From: an uncultured Alteromonadaceae bacterium
GTDB taxonomy: Bacteria > Pseudomonadota > Gammaproteobacteria > Enterobacterales > Alteromonadaceae
DNA: 64,000 nucleotides
Direction: 5' to 3'
NCBI GenBank assembly: GCA_913056495.1
Contig: CAJXMO010000015.1
Span: forward strand, 42,227 to 106,226
Under the pieces are notes generated by a model. It was not told where the DNA came from, did not search any database, and worked only from the letters and a program-made list of their open reading frames with translations. The position numbers were made by a program, and so were the translations under genes. Below are positions 47,223 through 55,517 of this stretch, in pieces (the stretch's first letter is position 1; every line of letters starts with the position of its first letter).

Positions 47223-49085
47223 ATGAAAAACGGAATATTCGGACTCTTAAAATTAAGACAGTTTTTGCCTTATTTTTGTACTCAGGCGTTAGGGGCTATG
47301 AATGACAATGTTTATAAAAACAGCTTGTTATTATTAGTCGCTTTTATTGCGCCGCAAGCCTTACCTGTTAGTTCTGATTTAATTATTAATCTGGCGGCGG
47401 GGTTATTTATCCTACCTTTTTTTCTGTTTTCTGCCCATGCCGGTCTGCTGGCTGATAAATATGAAAAATCAAAGCTTATTCGAGCGGTTAAATGGTGTGA
47501 GTTAATTATTATGCTTATTGCTGCCTGGGCTTTGATTTCTCAGGCCATTATTCCATTATTATTATTGTTGTTCTTAATGGGGACTCAGTCTGCTTATTTT
47601 GGCCCGGTTAAATATGCATTATTGCCTCAACATCTCAAACCCGATCAACTGGTACAAGGCAATGCTTTAGTTGAGATGGGAACATTTTTGGCGATTTTGA
47701 TAGGAACACTGATCGCCGGTGTTTTAATCGGACTGGAAAACGGGGTGCAATATGCTGCTATTCTAATAGTGGGACTGTCTATTTTAGGTTTGATTGCCGC
47801 TCATTTTATTCCTAAAGCCCGAGCCGCCAATGAAAACCTCAAAGTTAGTTTTAATCCATTTATGCAGTCTGTTCAAATTCTTAAAGCCGCCAAACAAAAC
47901 CGAGCGGTCTTTTTATCCATTATGGGGATTAGCTGGTTCTGGTTTTTAGGGGCAACTTATTTAACTCAGTTTCCAAATTTTGCCAGAATTTATTTAGTCG
48001 CTGAACCTGAAGTGGTTTCTGTATTACTGGCTTTGTTTTCGATAGGCATCGGATTGGGCTCTTTATTATGCAGTCGGCTTTCTGGTGAGCATATAGAGTT
48101 AGGTCTGGTGCCGATAGGGTCAATTGGATTAACGGTTTTTGGCGCCCATTTAATGTTTGCTGTACCTGATATAAATAGTACACAAAGCTTATTCAGCTTT
48201 TTGCAAAACTCAGATAACTGGGCTGTTATTATTGATCTGACTCTGATAGGTCTGTTTGGTGGCTTATATATAGTACCTCTATACACTATGGTACAAAGTC
48301 GTACTGCCGAAGCTAAAAGGGCGCAGGTTATTGCAGCTAATAATATTTTAAACGCCATATTTATGGTGGTAAGTGCTGTATTTGCAATCGTCTGTCTGAC
48401 AATCATTGAGCTGAGCATCCCGCAGTTGTTTTTAACACTGGCGCTTATGAATACGGCAGTGGCCATCTTTATTTATTATCAGGTACCTGAATTTACTTTA
48501 AGACTCATGATTTGGCTACTGAGTCACAGTATGTATCGGGTTAAAACCCGTGGTAAAAGTTTAATTCCCAGACAGGGGGCCGTTGTATTGGCCGCAAACC
48601 ATGTTAGCTACGTGGATGCACTGATTTTAGCCGGTGCCTGTCCCAGACCCGTGCGCTTTGTAATGGATAAATCAATTAGTGAGATGTCGGTTTTAAAATA
48701 CTTTTTTAAACATGCTAAAGTCATTCCTATCTGTCCGCCAAACCAGGATAGGCAAACTTATGACGACGCTTTTATTCAAATTCAGGCCGCATTGGATAAT
48801 GACGAGGTGATTTGTATATTCCCGGAAGGGCGCTTAACCAAAGACGGGCAGTTAAGTGTATTTAAAAAAGGTATTGAGCGCATTATTGCGAATAAGCCTG
48901 TGCCCGTGATACCCATAGCATTAAAAGGTTTATGGGGATCTTTTTTCAGCCATAAAAACGGACGCGCCCTGACAAAATGGCCGGGCCGTTTTTGGTCAAA
49001 AGTAGAAGTGGAAATCGCACCCTCGGTTCCTCCACAGCAGGTTAATGCTGCCCAATTGCAACAAAAAATCGAAAGCATGCTCTAA
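47223..49085 (+). CDS. LplT-type MFS transporter fused to PlsC acyltransferase
   Basis: This 620-residue protein has two parts. The first ~405 residues are a 12-TM lysophospholipid flippase (QALGAMNDNVYKNSLLLLV, ADKYEKSKLIRAVKW, GTQSAYFGPVKYALLP). Residues ~425-620 are a PlsC/LPLAT domain with the catalytic HX4D (NHVSYVDALIL) and the substrate motif FPEGRLTKDGQL. In E. coli LplT and Aas are separate and Aas carries a further acyl-ACP synthetase domain, which is absent here. The protein would import lysophospholipid and re-acylate it at the inner membrane. AGGA lies 6 bases before ATG, and the gene begins 10 bp after the TetR stop, so they form an operon. Confidence 0.9.
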   Translation: MKNGIFGLLKLRQFLPYFCTQALGAMNDNVYKNSLLLLVAFIAPQALPVSSDLIINLAAGLFILPFFLFSAHAGLLADKYEKSKLIRAVKWCELIIMLIAAWALISQAIIPLLLLLFLMGTQSAYFGPVKYALLPQHLKPDQLVQGNALVEMGTFLAILIGTLIAGVLIGLENGVQYAAILIVGLSILGLIAAHFIPKARAANENLKVSFNPFMQSVQILKAAKQNRAVFLSIMGISWFWFLGATYLTQFPNFARIYLVAEPEVVSVLLALFSIGIGLGSLLCSRLSGEHIELGLVPIGSIGLTVFGAHLMFAVPDINSTQSLFSFLQNSDNWAVIIDLTLIGLFGGLYIVPLYTMVQSRTAEAKRAQVIAANNILNAIFMVVSAVFAIVCLTIIELSIPQLFLTLALMNTAVAIFIYYQVPEFTLRLMIWLLSHSMYRVKTRGKSLIPRQGAVVLAANHVSYVDALILAGACPRPVRFVMDKSISEMSVLKYFFKHAKVIPICPPNQDRQTYDDAFIQIQAALDNDEVICIFPEGRLTKDGQLSVFKKGIERIIANKPVPVIPIALKGLWGSFFSHKNGRALTKWPGRFWSKVEVEIAPSVPPQQVNAAQLQQKIESML

Positions 49086-49122
49086 CTCAATAGCAGGTAT
49101 TTTAATTAACAGGGGAATTAAT

Positions 49123-49644
49123 ATGCGCATGATCCGAAGTTATTTTAGATTGACCATATTTGCAATTGCACTTTTATTTGGGGTGCAGATCCCTGGATTT
49201 ATTCAGCAATATACACTGATATCAGAAGCCAGACTGGCTGAAGCAGAGCAAAACCTGTCTGGTTTTCAAAAAACAGCAGATGAGTTTTTTGGCGGCAATC
49301 TGGCAAAACTCATTGTTTATTATCAGCAAAATCCGGATCAGGTGATGAATGCTGACGGACGCAACATAGATGCAATTTATCAGCGTGTGGCGTTGTTAAA
49401 GCAGGAGCAGTCCGTATTGCAACAGCATCCGGTTAAAGTGGTTTGGCATTTAGCGTTTAATGCAAACCCGGATATATTGACGCAAGCTAAAGCCAATTAT
49501 AGTTATGTAGTGCCTTTAAATGTGCAGGCGGTTGCTTGGGGGGTGGTTTCAGCTATCCTATTTGCCGCTTTATTTGATTTACTGAGTTTTACAGCCATGG
49601 CTATCACTAAAAGAATGTTCAGCCGTAAACTGGCAAAGGTATAA
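49123..49644 (+). CDS. DUF2937 family membrane protein
   Basis: A 173-residue protein with two membrane helices, at ~residues 10-28 (TIFAIALLFGVQIPGFIQQY) and ~135-155 (VAWGVVSAILFAALFDLLSF). A ~100-residue periplasmic part between them is helical (SEARLAEAEQNLSGFQKTAD). This matches DUF2937, of unknown function. The ATG at 49123 is preferred because the longer frame overlaps the preceding gene by 41 bp. It is followed 4 bp later by the MOSC gene start, suggesting one transcript. Confidence 0.82.
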   Translation: MRMIRSYFRLTIFAIALLFGVQIPGFIQQYTLISEARLAEAEQNLSGFQKTADEFFGGNLAKLIVYYQQNPDQVMNADGRNIDAIYQRVALLKQEQSVLQQHPVKVVWHLAFNANPDILTQAKANYSYVVPLNVQAVAWGVVSAILFAALFDLLSFTAMAITKRMFSRKLAKV

Positions 49645-49648
49645 TTCT

Positions 49649-50305
49649 GTGATTAAAGCTATTTATATCGCCGGCCAGCAGCATAAACACCCCTTATCAG
49701 AAGTCGATTCTATCGAGTGTGCGGCCGGATTAGGTATATGGGGAGACCGCCATTTTGCCAAATCAAAATGGCCTGGGCAAAATCTGACGCTCATCGAATC
49801 TGAAGCCATTTCTGCATTTAATCAAACTTATGGACAGAATATTGGCTGGCATTCAACCAGACGCAACCTGATTAACCTCAACTCTGGATAAGAAGTTCGC
49901 TAAGGCCTTAAATTTATTGGCTTTTAATTTAATTTCGTTTTCTAGTGAGATATATTTTCTTAGAACAAGGCGAATTTGCGTACGTAATAGCTGGCTATTA
50001 CTAGCGAATTCAACGCAGTTATCAGGAAAAATAGCCACTAGAAAGCAATTTGTTATCCAGAGTTGAGGTTGATTACTCAGGGCGTTTGTTTAAACGATTT
50101 GGTAGGCAAGCGGTTTAAAGTAGGTGAGGTTGAATTAATCGGTATTGAATTGTGTGAGCCCTGTACTTTATTAGGCAAACTGCTTGAAAACGAAACTATT
50201 AATCGCTGGCAGGTCATTTCAGCGTTTAAATTGTCAGGTGGGTTAAGAGCAGATATTGTTACGGACGGATGTATATCAAAAAGCGATAAAATAGAGGTTT
50301 TATAG
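49649..50305 (+). pseudogene. MOSC-domain protein interrupted by a MITE
   Basis: The frame starts with GTG at 49649 and encodes 75 native residues ending WHSTRRNLI. It then runs into a 197-bp inserted element that supplies a TAA stop. After the element the MOSC sequence resumes in register at 50075 (TQGVCLNDLVGKRFKVGEVE), with CEPCTLLGKLLE and GGLRADIVTDG, up to the stop at 50305. Removing the element and one GATT copy restores a ~150-residue protein. MOSC domains carry sulphur or molybdenum cofactor-related functions. The intact ancestor belonged to the same operon as DUF2937. Inactivation looks recent because no further lesions are visible. Confidence 0.9.
49874..50070. mobile_element. 197-bp MITE with 18-bp terminal inverted repeats
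   Basis: The ends AACCTCAACTCTGGATAA (49874-49891) and TTATCCAGAGTTGAGGTT (50053-50070) are perfect inverted repeats. GATT is duplicated on both sides (49870-49873 and 50071-50074). It has no transposase ORF, so it is a non-autonomous copy mobilised in trans by a transposase elsewhere in the genome. The internal text has no other recognised function. Confidence 0.9.
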
Positions 50306-50334
50306 TATCGCATTTTGATATTTTAAAGGTGTGT

Positions 50335-51051
50335 TTAATCTGATAGATAATATTCAATCGTTGATACAACCCGTATCTTTTTAATATGTGGATTATTTTT
50401 ATCCCGCGAGCGGATGCTAAAACTACCTTGTGATGCACGTTTAATTTTGCCTAACTCACTATTTGAATCATTGGCAAATTTAAGTGCTACCGCACGTGCG
50501 TTTTGTGTTGCCTCTTCTATCATCTCCGGCTTGATGTGATTTAAACGATTAAAAATATATTCAGTTCTGGCCTGATAATCATCTCCTTTAATCACAATAC
50601 CCTGTTTGCCTAATTCTGATATACGTGGCATTAACTCGCGAACCTTGTCTATCTGTTCCGAATACACAGTGACCGTTTGAGTTGCCGTGTATCTATATTC
50701 AGACTGATTATTACCATAGCTTTGGGCAGATTTATCCTGAATCGCAGGTGGCGCTACACTGATATCATTTTCAGTCAGTCCATTTAACAATAAAAACGCG
50801 CGGATCTTTTGTGTACTTTGCTCAGCATTTTCATATAAGTTCGCCAAATTATTATCAGCCAATGTGAATTGTATCGGCCAGATGACAATATCCGCGGGCA
50901 ATTCCTGCTCGGCCAAACCTTTAACAGTCACACTGCGCTCGTATTGTTTAATTTGCAGTGCTGCGTTTGATAACAAAGCACCTAACCCAATCAGGCCGAT
51001 AATCAGGCCCAGAGAGAGCACCCAAGCTGAATTTCTAAATTGCTTAACCAT
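50335..51051 (-). CDS. SIMPL domain (DUF541) protein
   Basis: A 238-residue protein with one N-terminal membrane helix (AWVLSLGLIIGLIGLGALLS) and a periplasmic SIMPL domain. The domain shows VTVKGLAEQELPADIVIWPI, LTENDISVAPPAIQD, QTVTVYSEQIDKVREL and AVALKFANDSNSELGKI. DUF541 proteins are widespread, periplasmic or membrane-anchored, with oxidative-stress links in a few cases; function is not settled. It is convergent with the broken MOSC gene and divergent from none; it follows DUF1415 on the same strand with a 36-bp gap and may be co-transcribed. Confidence 0.9.
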   Translation of the reverse strand: MVKQFRNSAWVLSLGLIIGLIGLGALLSNAALQIKQYERSVTVKGLAEQELPADIVIWPIQFTLADNNLANLYENAEQSTQKIRAFLLLNGLTENDISVAPPAIQDKSAQSYGNNQSEYRYTATQTVTVYSEQIDKVRELMPRISELGKQGIVIKGDDYQARTEYIFNRLNHIKPEMIEEATQNARAVALKFANDSNSELGKIKRASQGSFSIRSRDKNNPHIKKIRVVSTIEYYLSD

Positions 51052-51087
51052 ATGAATCCATTTTTATGTTTGACAGAGTAAAACAGT

Positions 51088-51660
51088 TTAGTCCATCAAA
51101 TAATGAAATAATTCAGCGATTTGTTGTTTTGTGAGCTGATTCATTTTAATGATGTTTTGCTCTGGAATTGAGTCTACATCGGGGTGAGCGTCTACGGCTT
51201 TATCGAGTGAAGATTCACGTATCAGATGAAGTAGTGGAAAAGGTGCCCTGTTGGTCAGGTTCTCTTTATCCGAAGGCGCCGTGCCAGCAAACTGATAATC
51301 CGGGTGGAAGCTCGCAATCTGAAAAACACCGCGCCAGCCATTATTGTCAATCAAATCGTCAGCGATTTCGAGAAATTCATTGTACTCGTAGAAGTCGGAT
51401 AACTGCTGGGTAATGATTAATACACTGGTTTCAATTTCAGATTCTTTACTGTTTTCGAGTCGGGTGAGTTCGTCATGTAGCGCCTCAGTTAAAGCCGCTT
51501 GTGACGTCTCAGTAATTTCGGCATAACGAATTTGATTTTGTTTATAAGGTTTTTTGGCAAAGGGGCATAAATTTAAGCCAATAACAACATTTGTTAGCCA
51601 TTCATCAACTAGTTGAACGGATTGAGAGTTTGAATTTGATAACATAATAGGTTTATTCAC
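51088..51660 (-). CDS. DUF1415 family protein
   Basis: A 190-residue cytosolic protein. The segments VVIGLNLCPFAKKPY near the N-terminus, FQIASFHPDYQFAG, NRAPFPLLHLIRESSLDKAV and NIIKMNQLT follow DUF1415, a family with conserved Cys/His and unknown function. It is divergent from the thioredoxin-like gene (85 bp), and upstream of the SIMPL gene on the same strand. Confidence 0.88.
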   Translation of the reverse strand: MNKPIMLSNSNSQSVQLVDEWLTNVVIGLNLCPFAKKPYKQNQIRYAEITETSQAALTEALHDELTRLENSKESEIETSVLIITQQLSDFYEYNEFLEIADDLIDNNGWRGVFQIASFHPDYQFAGTAPSDKENLTNRAPFPLLHLIRESSLDKAVDAHPDVDSIPEQNIIKMNQLTKQQIAELFHYLMD

Positions 51661-51745
51661 TATGGTTAGAAATGCTATTGTAAGGTAATTTTATACGCTG
51701 TGCGATCAGCAAACTTTTTTCAGTTTCCAAGAGGATGTTTACACC

Positions 51746-52342
51746 ATGGTAATGACTGCTTCAAATATGATGGAGTTAGGTACACAAGCTGCCGACTTTT
51801 CACTTAAAAATACACAAGGCGGAGTGACTTCACTGGCAGATTATAAAGAGGCCAAAGCCTTGGTTGTACTATTTATTTGCAACCATTGTCCTTACGTTAT
51901 TCATATTGCGCCAAAGTTAGCTGAGCTTGCAAAAGCTTATCAGGCTAAAGGTGTTGAATTTGTTGCTATCAATAGCAATGATGCAAAAGCTTATCCGGAT
52001 GACAGCTTTGACAAAATGATTGAAGAAAAGCAGTCGCGTGGCTATCCGTTTGACTATCTGGTTGACGAAGATCAGTCTGTTGCAAAAGCTTATGATGCAG
52101 CCTGTACACCGGATATATATGTATTTGATCAAAACCAGAAGCTAGCTTATCGTGGTCAGTTTGATGCCAGCCGGCCTTTCAGAATTTCATCGGGTAATTA
52201 CGATTCAACAAAAAATCCGGCATCCGGTGAAGATTTAGCTTATGCGCTGGATTGCATACTGGCCGGCAAGATTATTGATAAAGACCAACTGGCTTCAATT
52301 GGTTGCAATATCAAATGGAAGCCAGGTAATGAACCAACTTAA
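51746..52342 (+). CDS. thioredoxin-fold redoxin (AhpC/TSA-like)
   Basis: A 198-residue protein with a thioredoxin fold and active-site CxxC in FICNHCPYV. GVEFVAINSNDAKAYPDDS and the cis-Pro region ACTPDIYVFD follow the family that includes ResA-like and peroxiredoxin-like enzymes. There is no signal peptide, so it acts in the cytosol. GAGGAT lies 10 bases before the first ATG. The exact partner is unknown; the group is usually called thioredoxin family protein. Confidence 0.9.
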   Translation: MVMTASNMMELGTQAADFSLKNTQGGVTSLADYKEAKALVVLFICNHCPYVIHIAPKLAELAKAYQAKGVEFVAINSNDAKAYPDDSFDKMIEEKQSRGYPFDYLVDEDQSVAKAYDAACTPDIYVFDQNQKLAYRGQFDASRPFRISSGNYDSTKNPASGEDLAYALDCILAGKIIDKDQLASIGCNIKWKPGNEPT

Positions 52343-52429
52343 GCTTTTAGCCTAACCAAGATTATAAAAGATAGGGCTATCTGCCGGGGGCGGGTGGTCT
52401 TTATCTTTCATTTTGTCACAGACTTACGG

Positions 52430-53146
52430 TTACTTTTTAAAAGACTTGGATAATAAAAATACCCAGTTTTTAAAGCCGATAATCTTTTCTCCCCAATGAA
52501 TTTTTAAGCCAGTACTGTGCAGGTAATTTTTAATGATTTCAGGCTCTTTATCGGTTTCCGCCAAAAAGTTTAAATAGGCCATGCCACCAGGTTTGATCAA
52601 CTTATTTAAATGAATAAAAAATTCGGCATTCAAGCAGGACAATATTGAGGTTTCAGAGCGGAATAGATCGGTAATGACCAAATCATATTGAGTCGTTTCA
52701 TTTAAAATAAAGGTTTCTGCATTTTGCTCTATCAGGTTTAACCGGACGGATTGTGGATTGAAGTAGCGTTCAAACCAGCGGATAACAATAGGGCTTTGTT
52801 CTACAATCGTGATATGTGAATCGGGTCTTTGCTGTTTGATATATCTTGCATTGCTGCCGCCGCCCAATCCAAGCTCCAATACATCAGCCTGTGCAGGCAG
52901 CTCGTCTACCAGACCTTTCAGTGGCTGCTGGTGAGGCAGTGTCAATAAACCCGGCAGGCGCGTATCCATAATGGATTGAACCGTATGATTCATCAATAGC
53001 CATTTGTATTGTTCGTTATGGTAAATTGACCAATTAATGCTATCTTGCTTAAGATAGCTTAATAAATGGCCGTTTTTTAAAGATGAATTAAGATCGACAA
53101 GCACTTTAATTACCGCTAATCTGCTGTGGGCTTTGAACGTTTGCAA
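52430..53146 (-). CDS. spermidine synthase-like methyltransferase-fold protein
   Basis: A 238-residue protein with a class I methyltransferase fold. Motif I is VLELGLGGGSNARYIKQ, motif II is HITIVEQSPIVIRW, and the following DLVITDLFRSE matches the spermidine-synthase-type position. The catalytic residues of true SpeE are not evident (no Asp gate). N-terminal ~55 residues are unlike SpeE. It is likely a methyltransferase or aminopropyltransferase relative of unknown substrate. It is transcribed alone and away from the GNAT gene. Confidence 0.8.
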   Translation of the reverse strand: MQTFKAHSRLAVIKVLVDLNSSLKNGHLLSYLKQDSINWSIYHNEQYKWLLMNHTVQSIMDTRLPGLLTLPHQQPLKGLVDELPAQADVLELGLGGGSNARYIKQQRPDSHITIVEQSPIVIRWFERYFNPQSVRLNLIEQNAETFILNETTQYDLVITDLFRSETSILSCLNAEFFIHLNKLIKPGGMAYLNFLAETDKEPEIIKNYLHSTGLKIHWGEKIIGFKNWVFLLSKSFKK

Positions 53147-53268
53147 TAATAACGGGTCTTAAACAAACGACCAATCCCTGAGTTATTAAAAGAATTATAA
53201 ACAGGTAGCAATATCCAATTTTAATAAAACCGGTTGCCTGACCTATATATATCATAATGTAGAGCGCT

Positions 53269-54210
53269 ATGTATCATATAATCACACCCAAAACAGACGC
53301 TGAATTTGAAAAATATTATCATTTCAGATGGCAGGTTTTAAAACAGCCGTTTGGTTATGCCCAAGGTTCGGAAAAAGATGAATACGACAGTCTGGCTCAA
53401 CACAGAATGATATGTTGTGAAGACGGTAAAGTTCTGGCTGTTGGTCGAATTCATTTTGTCAGTCAGGAAGAGGCTCAGGTACGTCATATTGCAGTGACCA
53501 GTGAAAGCCGGGGCAAGGGGCTGGCTTCAATGCTGATGACAACATTGGAGCAGGCCGCCAGAGAACATGGTATTCAGCGTGTTATTACGTTTTCAAAAGT
53601 AGACTCTATTGGTTTTTTCGAAAAGTGCGGATATGAAGTACTGGATAATCCAATTATAGATATTGCCAAAGGCACCAGTGGCCAGCGCAAACAAATGTGT
53701 AAAAAGTTGTCTGAATATGATGTGATTTTGCGTCAACCGTTATGGTGTAAAGAGCTGCAGGAAACCTGGCACAATCAAATCCCGATAACTCAGCAAATGG
53801 GCATTAAAATTTTCCAGTATACAGGCGCATTTTTAGAGGTACGCGCCGTACTCAATGCCAATATTAATATGCATCAAACTATGTTTGCCGGTTCTATTTA
53901 TTCAATGGCTGCGCTGGCTGGCTGGGGCATGGTTCATCTGTTAATGCGTGAAAATACCCTGCATGGCGATATTGTTCTGGGTAAAGGCGAAATTAAATAC
54001 AGTAAACCTATTACTAAAATTCCACGGGCTATTGTTAATATTAACTCGGTAGAAGGCGAACTGTCCGTATTAACGAGATATAAAAAAGCGAATATTAAAC
54101 TGACGGTTGAGCTGTTTGATCAGTTTAATAAGGTCGGGGAGTTTAATGGCCACTATTTTATTTTGCCGATTTCAAAACCCGGACAGCTGACAGAAAGTGA
54201 GCAAGCCTGA
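53269..54210 (+). CDS. bifunctional GNAT acetyltransferase / hotdog thioesterase (YiiD-like)
   Basis: A 313-residue fusion. Residues 1-150 form a GNAT acetyltransferase with the acetyl-CoA signature QVRHIAVTSESRGKGLASML and a FFEKCGYEV end. Residues ~160-305 match the YiiD C-terminal thioesterase-like domain (GIKIFQYTGAFLEVRAVLNA, MHQTMFAGSIYSMAALAGW). E. coli YiiD has the same order. Substrates are unknown. It stands alone between the methyltransferase and the MacAB unit. Confidence 0.9.
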   Translation: MYHIITPKTDAEFEKYYHFRWQVLKQPFGYAQGSEKDEYDSLAQHRMICCEDGKVLAVGRIHFVSQEEAQVRHIAVTSESRGKGLASMLMTTLEQAAREHGIQRVITFSKVDSIGFFEKCGYEVLDNPIIDIAKGTSGQRKQMCKKLSEYDVILRQPLWCKELQETWHNQIPITQQMGIKIFQYTGAFLEVRAVLNANINMHQTMFAGSIYSMAALAGWGMVHLLMRENTLHGDIVLGKGEIKYSKPITKIPRAIVNINSVEGELSVLTRYKKANIKLTVELFDQFNKVGEFNGHYFILPISKPGQLTESEQA

Positions 54211-54353
54211 TTTAAACCCTTTTAAACAAAGCATTTCATTTTAAACGTCAGCAAATATTCAGCTAACGTAAAGCTTTAGTAAATCAACTCGACTGATTAG
54301 CAAGTTATTTATATGTTATTCAATATAAAATAGTTTGTTAGTCAGGAAAATTT

Positions 54354-55517
54354 ATGTCTGTGACAAGTAAAAAGTCCCGCCGATGGATTTGGCCTTTCAT
54401 TTGGCTGATGTTGATTTCAGGTTCCAGTTATGCCGGTTACTGGTATTTTAATCAGTCAGATGTATCTGCACCACAAGCGTTAATCGGACAGGTTAAGCGC
54501 GGTACAATCGAACGGACGATAGTCGCGACAGGCACACTTGAACCTAAACGTTATGTTGAAGTGGGGGCTCAGGTATCGGGGCTGGTTGAGAAAATATATG
54601 TAGAAGAAGGCCAGAAAGTTGAAGCCGGAGAGCTGCTGGTTGAAATTGATGCCACTGTATTTGAAACCAATCTGCAGCAAGCGGAAGCTTCACTGGAAAG
54701 TAAAAAAGCCCAGCTTGTTCAATTAGAAGCTGAACTTGAACTGGCTGAGCTCAGAGCCAAGCGCAATCAAACACTATATCAACAGCAAGCTGTTAGTGAA
54801 GATACGCTGGTTAGCAGTACAACGAATGTCAAAGTTTTAAAATCAAAAATCCAAACCAGTATTGCCCAAATTAAAGCCGATGAAGCGGGTATTGCAGGTG
54901 ACAGAGCCAGATTGGGGTACGCCAAAATTTACGGGCCTATTTCAGGTACTGTCGCCACTATTGAAGTTCGTGTTGGACAAACCTTAAATGCAAATCAAAA
55001 TGCCCCCCTGTTACTGCAAATCTCTGATTTAAGTACGATGACATTGAGAGCTGAAGTATCTGAAGCTGATGTCACTAAATTATCAAAAGGTATGTCTGTA
55101 TATTTTTCTACTTTGGGCAATACAGAAAAACACTGGCATACCCAGGTAAGACAGGTTTTACCAACGCCTACTGTGGTTAATGATGTCGTTTTATATCAGG
55201 CGCTAATGGATATTGAAAATCAGGGAGGACAGTTGATGGACTCTATGACAACTCAGGTCTTTTTTATTGTGGATAAAGCCGATGATACTTTGATTGTACC
55301 TTTAAGTGCTGTGCGCGAAACGCCTAAAGGGACATTTGCACTTTTGCCTTCAACAGGCGATAAGCCTGAAAGGGTGAAAGTAACAACCGGGGTTAAAACT
55401 CGAACGGAAATTGAAATATTATCTGGTTTAGAAATCGGCCAGGATGTGATTATTGGCCAGAAACGAGCGATAGCGGGTAACCCGGGTAAGAGCTTGCCTC
55501 GAAGAGGTCGTTTCTGA
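54354..55517 (+). CDS. macA: MacA-like periplasmic adaptor of an efflux complex
   Basis: A 387-residue membrane-fusion protein with one N-terminal membrane helix (FIWLMLISGSSYAGYWYF). It has a lipoyl-like half (VEVGAQVSGLVEKIYVEEGQ), a long coiled-coil hairpin (residues ~105-165, LVQLEAELELAELRAKRN) and a beta-barrel end (LSAVRETPKGTFALLP). It connects the inner-membrane MacB to an outer-membrane factor. Its last base overlaps the first base of macB (ATGA), tying them in one operon. The symbol follows family resemblance, not a proven substrate. Confidence 0.9.
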   Translation: MSVTSKKSRRWIWPFIWLMLISGSSYAGYWYFNQSDVSAPQALIGQVKRGTIERTIVATGTLEPKRYVEVGAQVSGLVEKIYVEEGQKVEAGELLVEIDATVFETNLQQAEASLESKKAQLVQLEAELELAELRAKRNQTLYQQQAVSEDTLVSSTTNVKVLKSKIQTSIAQIKADEAGIAGDRARLGYAKIYGPISGTVATIEVRVGQTLNANQNAPLLLQISDLSTMTLRAEVSEADVTKLSKGMSVYFSTLGNTEKHWHTQVRQVLPTPTVVNDVVLYQALMDIENQGGQLMDSMTTQVFFIVDKADDTLIVPLSAVRETPKGTFALLPSTGDKPERVKVTTGVKTRTEIEILSGLEIGQDVIIGQKRAIAGNPGKSLPRRGRF

